Shown here: piece after piece, positions 43,924 through 52,900 of the stretch
How the letters are laid out: the number at the start of each line of letters is the position of its first letter
How positions within the stretch are numbered: the stretch's first letter is position 1
Translations under genes and position numbers: made by a program
Assembly: GCA_025267735.1 (NCBI GenBank)
Contig: CM046309.1
Location: 60,267,319 to 60,331,318, forward strand
Origin: Mactra quadrangularis
Taxonomy: Eukaryota > Mollusca > Bivalvia > Venerida > Mactridae
Direction: 5' to 3'
Length of the DNA: 64,000 bases
The notes under the pieces: model-generated
Seen by the model: only the letters and a program-made list of their open reading frames with translations
Databases searched by the model: none
Told to the model about the DNA's origin: nothing

Positions 43924-46900
43924 GTGAGTAGATATCTTTTTTGGACATTGTTTTTATAAATTAATTATTCATTTACACTCTGACTGTTGATTTGTCACCG
44001 ATCAGTGCTTGCTAATTTAGTTTTAATTGATCTAACCGTCCCTCAGTCAAAACGTAGCCAAATATTTTTGATCAAAATAAAAATGCTAATTCACTATGGT
44101 GATAAACGTGTCATACAATATGAAAAATGTTATAATTAAATTTATATTCTTATGTGATTATTGGGCCCTGTCATGTTGTAGACATTGCTCAGAAATTGTA
44201 TGTATCAGGGAACAGTGTTGACAGTGGCGGAGTTGTAGCCTGTACTACTACTGTAGGGCTGTCACGATGCGCCAGATGCGTATCGCAGTATATTGCGATG
44301 CATTAGAACGGTATCGGGATACGTACCACGATTTATTGCATTGCAAACAAAAAACAGGTTGTATAGTACTTCTGTCTTAAAAAACTTATTCAATTGTGCA
44401 GTATTGAAGTATGTTATAGCATTTTGTAGGGAAAGTGCCTGGAGAAAAACTGGGTATTTTTAACTGGGAACATTCTGTTTGCGCCAAGATTGTTTAAATT
44501 CTTTGAACTTCTGCTTTAATTGAATGAACCATGGAAAACTAACATTTAGATACTTCATTTGGCGAAGGGAAAATTGTTCAATGAAAATAAAAAATATCGC
44601 TAAGTACGTATTCGTATTGCCGCAGCAGCATGTTGCAATTTACCGGTATATATCATAACAGACCTACCGAGTTAATTAGGTCAAAGAATTCCAGTGAATC
44701 TGAAAAAAGTGAGGAAGTATAGGCGCCAAGTTTTATAAAAAAATACTCTCAAGTGTATTAATATGTTTGGGGGAAAAGCACAGAAAAAATATGCTCAAAA
44801 TGCAGAAAAAAATTCACTTCAATTAATGAAATACAGAAAAACTTGGTGCCATTACCAATGTGTTTATTATGCATCTAACATGCATTATTTCCTTCACTTT
44901 TATCTCAAAACTTGATCTTAATTAAATAACATCAATGTGATGAACACAAACATTGAACTGTTCCCTCTTTAAACTAAATGTAAAACAAACAAAATTTTTG
45001 TTAGTTCTTCTATTTCTTATAGTATGTACTCTACTCATTGTTTATAGCATTTTAAAATGGACTGGTCCAATCTCTAGGTAATTTCACTATATACCTTGAC
45101 CATGAACATTACATCACTAACTGTTTAAAATGTATAAACACCCCTACATTGATTTTAGATTGACTGATCCACTGTTATAAACACCACATGTCTCTATAGT
45201 GACAGCTTACAACTTCCTCGAGGAGAGATATTCGTGTTACTGTTGTTTATTTTTGTTTACTGTTGTAGCCGGCGTTACTAAAGACAAGAAGATGGTTTCA
45301 TCATCTAACGAGAAATCTTCCGAGGAAAGAAAGGGGACAATACATTGGTTTCGACACGGACTACGACTTCATGACAACCCAGCATTGTTAGAAGCCCTGG
45401 AATCGGGTGTGGATTTTTATCCTATATTTATATTTGACGGAGAAGTGGCAGGTTAGTTATATAAATATAATATTGTTTTATTTAGTTACTTGTTTGATGA
45501 AATTAGATGTCACATATACATTGCCATACTTGATCAATTTGTTGTGTTTCATAATGAAGTGGACAATATTATCAACTGGCCTGACTATATTGAAGGTTTA
45601 GTGCTAAATGGTCGTAACTCGATTTAAGAAAAGAGTGAGTTACGACTGTTTTGCACTAAACCTGCGACTTAAGATCAATATTTTACACTAGCCAGAATCA
45701 GTTTTCACTAGTCTGGGGGTTTCTAATTAGTTGGTAATGGTGATGAATGATTTTCTTAAAAGAAGATGAGGCTAATACAATCTGATCAAAACCCGATCTA
45801 AAATTTTCCGCTCACCACTCGCTAATTTAGATCTGGCCTTTTTCTTGAGCATGTATATCTTTGCCAGACAGTCATAATCCAAGAACCCTGTAAAATGATG
45901 TCGACAGTAATATTGTGAGTCAAGAATGTCCGTCCACCAGTACTAGCAGGATTTAATATGTCTGACTGACTGATTTGAGTTTTTTTGAGGGTTCGTCTGC
46001 AACAACTGTTTGCATTATGTGCAGACCTCGTAGTGGGACGTAATCATGCCTAAAAAGAGTTTTTGAAGCCTAAATTTAGGTGATTAACTTGCCAAAAATG
46101 CTATAATGCTATAATTTGTTTTGCCAAAGTGGGAAGTCTCCTATTGCTAATTCAGCAGTTAATTTGGAGGTTTCCCTTGTATGAGTTCAAACTATTATCA
46201 AAGGGCAAAGTAATCATCCAGCCCAACTTCATTAAATCAGTAATTGTCACCAAAATCTATTTTCACTTGTCCTGGACTTCGGACTAGTGGGTTAAAACTA
46301 GGGTTGTCACGATGTACCGGTATACCGGTATATTGCAATACGCAGCTGCTGCTGCTTTTAACGTACGGGTATTTGGCGATATTTTTTATTTCATTGGAAA
46401 ATTCTTCCCTTCGCGAAATAAAAGTAGCAAAGCGTCAGTTTTTCCATTTTTTATTCAATTTAACCTTAAGTTACAAAATTTAAACCGACTTTGGCGCGTC
46501 ACAGTCCAAAATGACTGAGGCTAGATTCTATCAGTAGGTGCACGTAAAATTTGCATTGTTTCTGTTAAATACAGCGGAGGCCGAACAAATTTAAAAGCCC
46601 ACAATATATCGTGGTACGTATCGCGATACGTTGCCAGCGTATTGCAATATATCGCCATATGTTTATGGCGTATCGCCACAGCCCTAGTTTAAACAATGAC
46701 TGAGGAGAGAGATAATTTATGTATTATGAGTAAACACAGACAACTTGAAAGACAGAGTGATGAAATTCAAGTACTGGTTCGAATCCCACCAGGGGCACTG
46801 CTAATTTCCTTGAGCAAGAAATTAACCTGCGATTGCTTCACTCTACCCAGGTGTAAATGGGTACCTGCGATGGTGGTATAATTCAGTGGGGCCAATTTGT

Positions 46901-49900
46901 CGGCTGCACTAATAAGTAGAGTAAAAAGACTCCCCAGGGAGATTGATAGACAGATACCAGTAGGCCGATGACCAGGGGCAATAGCTGTAAAGTCGGTGAA
47001 CGTGTGTAAACATGAAACTTAGACTATAAAATGTAACTCTTTTTTCTTTTTAAAGATAGATAGTTTGTGACTGAGTGATATAATTCAGACCACATACTGT
47101 TAAATGACCAAAAACATACTTGTTATCATTGTCAATGTTGTAAAGACACCTCTAAAAGTATCATTAAACTTCAATATTATATAATTTTCTCTGGAAAACT
47201 CCCAGCATGCATCACATTATTGTCTGTTATTCTCTATCGACTTATCTATAAAATAGTCTCTGCATGCAGACATTACTTTGTAATTTTTCCCTGATATTTC
47301 GAGGTAATGACATATTATTAAAGTTTTAATGTTAAGGTAAAGATATCATGTTTCAATGTTTCCTGATAATGTTCAGTGTTTTTTATGAGAATTGCGGAGA
47401 GACTGGAGACAAATCCCAGAAGTTATAGAGAATTGTTGTTTGAACATAAAATCATGTAACTTGATATAAATTAATATAGAGATACAATATTCTTGCATTT
47501 ATGACTGGATATCTTTCTGACGGAATAGAGCAGAATAGAATGTACTCTTTATTTAGCCAAAGGGCCTGTTTAATCAACAATATTTTTACCAAATTTAGTC
47601 GAGAATTTTCTATGTTGAATATTGTTAGGCCACCACAAGTTGATCATATGTTCTACGGATTTTTCTGAAGAAAAAATGGGGCGGGGGAGCGAAGAAAAAA
47701 AAAGTCTTTATTCACTTGCTTTATAAAGCGGTTTGACCAAATTTTTATGGGGGAGCGAGGAAATAAAAATATTTTTTTTTGTAAAAAACGTCAAAATTAA
47801 GGTGCGAGCGAATCCATAGAACATATGATCAATTTGTTGTGGCCTAATTGGTAAATTTTATTCAACTGTCAGAGGCACATTTCTATTAACCCTGCTGATT
47901 TAAATACTCACAACAGTATTTCTGTACTCACAGTCAATGATAATCAATATCTGGTTTTATGTACAGGGATTATCAATCAAATATTGTCTGACTGTACTAT
48001 GAAATACATGTAGATAATTTTAACTAGTCCATAACTCAGAAAAGGACAGGGAGGCAGAAAAAAGTGGCAGGGCATATCTGAGGGTAAATGTCTTAAATGT
48101 ACTTATACTGCATAAAATGAGGCTAAAAAGGGCAGGGTGCAGCACCCTGCTATTCTGATTGGAATAATCACTATTTTAACCAGCCCCCAAATATTTCATT
48201 AGCCCTGGGCTTTAGGCTAGGGAATTAAGACTATGAATGTATAAAAGGGGGAAAAGCTCAGCATTTAGACTTTTCTAAAATTTCAACATTCTCTGTTAAT
48301 AAAAGCTGTAACTATGGTTACCTGGATATTTTACAGGAACTAAGACTGCTGGATACAACAGAACCAGATTCTTGTTAGAAAGTCTGAGAGACTTAGATGC
48401 TAGTCTCCAGAAACATGGTGGACGTTTATATGTATTTGTTGGTGAACCTACTCAAGTTCTTACTAAGATCTTTAAAGTAAGTGACTAATATCTCAGTCCC
48501 ATAAAATTGTGGCTAGTTGAGGACCTGTATGTGCAGACAGCAGTATGCCGTGGGAAGCCTGGCGTATAAAGGTGACGGTAAGCTCATGGCACAAAACAAC
48601 ACATCCGTACAGAGCCGTACCTGAAAGATATGCAAGTTTAATCCATGCTCTGCCACGATTGTGTTCACGATTTGACTTTGAAACTGATACATGAATCCAT
48701 TGCTCATCTCACGGATCCTGGTAAAAACGTAACAGTCTGTACCAGGATGCAAGAGTTGGTACGAGTCCTTGCAGAGCTTGATCAAATGGCGCCCATACTT
48801 TGGTTGTTTTCACATCCCCAGATCTATGTTCTTTGTGAGCATTTGTGGTTGCCGTTTGTTTGTTGCATATACATGTATAGGTAATTTTCTTTGAACATGG
48901 ACACTTATAAACTGTATAAACTAATACATGTAATAAATTAATAACTATGTGATGGAATTAACTATAATTTTGTATATGATCATAACTAGCATTTTCCTTT
49001 TCAATAAAAAGTCAGTATTTTACTATTATAGAATTTGTACCTACATGGGTCAGTGCAAAAAATGTATGTCCTTCTTAATCTTTATTTTCAAGTTTTTATT
49101 AACTCGTTAACTTTATTTTATTGTTTAAAGGAATGGTCAGTAGAGAAGTTAACATTTGAACAAGATCCGGAACCTGTATGGACAGATAGAGATAATGCTG
49201 TCAAAGAGTTATGTAAAGATATGGGTGTAGAATGTATAGAGAAAGTCTCCCACACTCTCTGGGATCCTAAAGAGTAAGTGTCGATATTGTAGGACTTAGT
49301 TTATTATAGCTAAGTTAAAGTGTGGTTTAAAGTCTGCTTCCATATACCTGTTCAGTCGATTTAACAATATTTTATGATACGGCTTGATCATTTAAACCAC
49401 TTTCAGACAGGTGACCCATATCAGCATCCATTTACACATGGATGGATTGGAATTACTGTTGAAAAATTTCTTGCTTAAAGAAATTAGCACTACTCTGAGT
49501 TGGGCTGTAAATCTGGGACCTCTCGATCCTTAAGTGCATGTCCTACTGTACAACTGAACTGCTGCTCCTTATATAAAATGACCAAGATAAAGTATTTGAA
49601 CATTTTTATAATTTCCAACTGAGCAATGTTTCAAATTCTTAGTTTAAGTTTACATAAACTCTTTTATAGCATTAAGATCCAGTTTCAATATTTCTGACTA
49701 CAACTAAATACTTGTTTGTTTATTATAGGATTATCAACAATAATGGAGGTTGTCCTCCACTGACATACTTGTTATTTAATCAAGTAGCACAAGCTGTAGG
49801 AGACCCACCTAGACCTGTTGAAGATCCTGACTTCACTAAAGTTAACATGCCGGTAACTAAAGATCATGAAAATAAGTTTGCTATACCTACTGCAGAAAAT

Positions 49901-52900
49901 CTTGGTATGTTGTTTTTTATAGTTTGTTTATGTCACACTATACTTACATCTAGATCTAGACATGCTTTTAGTGGTCACCATGAAAGCTAGTTTGAAGGCA
50001 AGAGATTACAAGTGTCATTATTATAACTCTACTTATTCTAGTTTAAAACATGCCCTTACAAATGTATACAGCAATTAAGAGTTTGTGGTTTAATTCTCAG
50101 TTCAGACATTGAGTAACTTCAAGAACAATTCAACAGTTGTCTAGTTTAAAATTCAGCTCTTTTTATGTTGAGATATAATCCCAATTTCAGTAAATTTCAA
50201 GTAAATAGTGATATAAACCAAATTGTGAGATTGCACCTTACCTTAGCACCCATACTACAGTGTTCTGTGGCCCATTGTTGTTGAAAAACTTGGAACTTAA
50301 ATTATTCACTCATCCTGATTTCAGTTCTTATTTATGTATGATGTACTTCGTTCCGACACTACCAAATCCTTTTAACCCCTGAATACATATTTTAAAACAA
50401 AATGTAATGAGTTATTAACTATCAACCAATAGACTTCGTTTTAAAAACACTGCTAAGATAAAACAAAAATATCATTACCAATAGACTATTTTTAAAAAGG
50501 GTCTGTTGCCAAAATGATATAAATTCAACTAATTGTAATAATTTCAGGTGTTCAGTTGGAATGTAATGAACAAGAAGCCAGAGTTAATAAATGGATGGGT
50601 GGAGAAACACAAGCTTTAAGTTTGTTTAAACATAGATTACAAGTGGAAGAGATGGTTAGAAATTTAACTTTATAACACATTCAGTTTACCTTTTCTACTA
50701 TAATGTAAGAGAATTTTTTAGCTAATCCCTTTCAGATGGTATAGGCAGTGCTCAAATTGTACCCACAAAAAATAAGACTTGCAAAATTGGCTACTGTTGT
50801 TGGACTGCTAATGCAAAATGACCAGATGTTGCGTTAGTATGGTTTTTCGGCTCACTAGGAAGTGTGCTGGTATCAATAATTTTGGCATACTTACTCAATA
50901 CTGGAATACATTGTATATTTAAGACATTACAACTCTATCTGCGCACTTGCTCTGCACTTTTTGTTGATATTTAATAGTATTATATGGAAAAATTGTTATT
51001 GCTATTAACATCGTTATCATCATCATTAGTGTTGTTGTTGTTGGTGTTGTTATTATTATTATTATTATCATTATTACACCCCCGCTTGGAAGAAGAGGGG
51101 GGGTATACTGTTTTACCCTTGTCCGTGCGTGCGTGCGTCCGTTACAAAATTTTCGTCGCAGTTTTCTCAGCAACTATAACATGCAGCAGCCTAATACTTT
51201 GCATATTGCTTCATCCCATAGTCCCATGTGGTGTAAAGCGATTTCATGCTCCTTACTCATCTACTTCCTGTTTGTCGCATATTTTTAGATTTTTGCGGGG
51301 GTATCTCTAGTGAGCATTAGCTCACAGATTTACTTGTTATCATTATTATTATCATTATCATTTATCATCATTATTATTATCATTATTATTATTACTACTA
51401 CTATTATCATCATTATTTTTATTATTATTATTATTATTATTACTATTATCATTATCATCATTAGCATTTTGTTATCATTATTATTTCAGGCATTCAGTGT
51501 AGGTAGTGTAATGCCCAATCAAAGTTTACCTGATTTGGTGGGACCACCCCTCAGTATGAGTGCACATCTTAGATTTGGTTGTTTATCTATCAGAAAGTTG
51601 TACTGGAATTTAAGAGATGCCTACACTAAGGTAATATATAGTGTCATCCATAATTACTTTTGTTGTTTACATGTATAACAATAACAATTGTTTGAAGTAT
51701 CATAACTCTATTTTTAGCTCGACTTTTCAATAAAATGAGAGCTTATACTGTCACCCGGGCATCAGCATTGACATTGCAAATCAAGGTTAAAGTTTTTTCA
51801 AACTTCAATACTATCAAAGATTTTCAACTCAAACTTGGAATACTTATTCATCATTACTACTTCCTCCTTACTATTAAAACCAATTCACTGTAAAATTCAA
51901 GATTTTTTCTGACTTAAGATCTCTCAAGATTCACTTAATTGTTTGTAGATAAATGCAACAAAGCCGTGGTCAACAACATCAGTGGTTGGACAAGTGATGT
52001 GGAGAGAATATTTCTACACGATGTCTGTTAATAACAGAAGTTATGATAAAATGGAGAACAATCCCATCTGTTTGAACATACCTTGGTATGAAGATAACGA
52101 GAAACTTCAGAAATGGACTGATGTAAGTAATTGGGTAGCAAACTATGAAATTATTGAGTGTCCGGTTGCCCAGGACATTTATTTTTATTTCCGTCAACAA
52201 AAATTTCCATTGGGCAACCAAAAATGTACTGACAAGATATAGTGCTTGCTACTAAAATGACCTGTTTCAGCATCCACTTTCATATCCTAATTTTGTAGAC
52301 TGGTGTAGTAAGACTAATACTTATGTCTTCTTGTTAGAAAGATTTAGCTATAGACAATACAATTTATATATATTTTATTGCTTTCTGGATTACGTATGAT
52401 TCTTTCAAAATCAACAAAATTTCAAGAACAATAGAATTTTGTTACAGAAAAGGGAAATACATACTTTAGGGGAACAGGAAAGGAGCCCAATTCTAGCCCC
52501 AAGGTGGTCTGAAAAACACTGAGTACAGACTTTGTCATTACTTTGGCATTTGTTGTATTTACATGATATATTTGTGTACTTGTTTTCACAGGGGAGCAAA
52601 AAAGGGGCTGAAAGGTGAGAAAAAGGGTCAGTAATTGTTGACAATTGAATAAAATTTGCCAACACTTTTATTTACAGGGAGAAACAGGGTTCCCATGGAT
52701 TGATGCTATAATGAAACAATTGAAACATGAAGGATGGATACATCATGTGGCTAGACATGCTGTCTCGACATTTCTTACACGTGGTGATCTCTGGATCAGT
52801 TGGGTTGATGGACTCAAGGTATACATCACTGATTATTACGTTAAAAAATACATTGCCTAAAATTAGATTTTTTAAGTCAGAACCCAAGTCAATAATCATC

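Larger units (their letters stand above)
45452..48336 (+). other. cry1 intron 2
   Basis: GTTAGT to TTACAG, 2885 bases, the longest intron. It holds hairpin A (45594), an F5 element (46300), a SINE-B (46740), an F4 MITE (47625) and an F2 left end (47857). Confidence 0.85.
50655..51489 (+). other. cry1 intron 6
   Basis: GTTAGA to TTTCAG, 835 bases, dominated by ATT/ATC simple repeats flanking a dispersed repeat. Confidence 0.85.

Noticed and set aside
45199..45268. Extension of cry1 exon 2 upstream as the N-terminus
   Set aside because: The open frame continues upstream, but a TTGTAG acceptor at 45263-45268 joins in frame to the ATG exon at 43917, and the upstream text is pyrimidine-rich intron end.
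50919..51173. 84-codon minus-strand frame
   Set aside because: Antisense of the microsatellite and F8 repeat in cry1 intron 6.
51310..51678. 122-codon plus-strand frame as a gene
   Set aside because: It is the ATT/ATC microsatellite translated as poly-Ile, running into the real cry1 exon 7 in the same frame.
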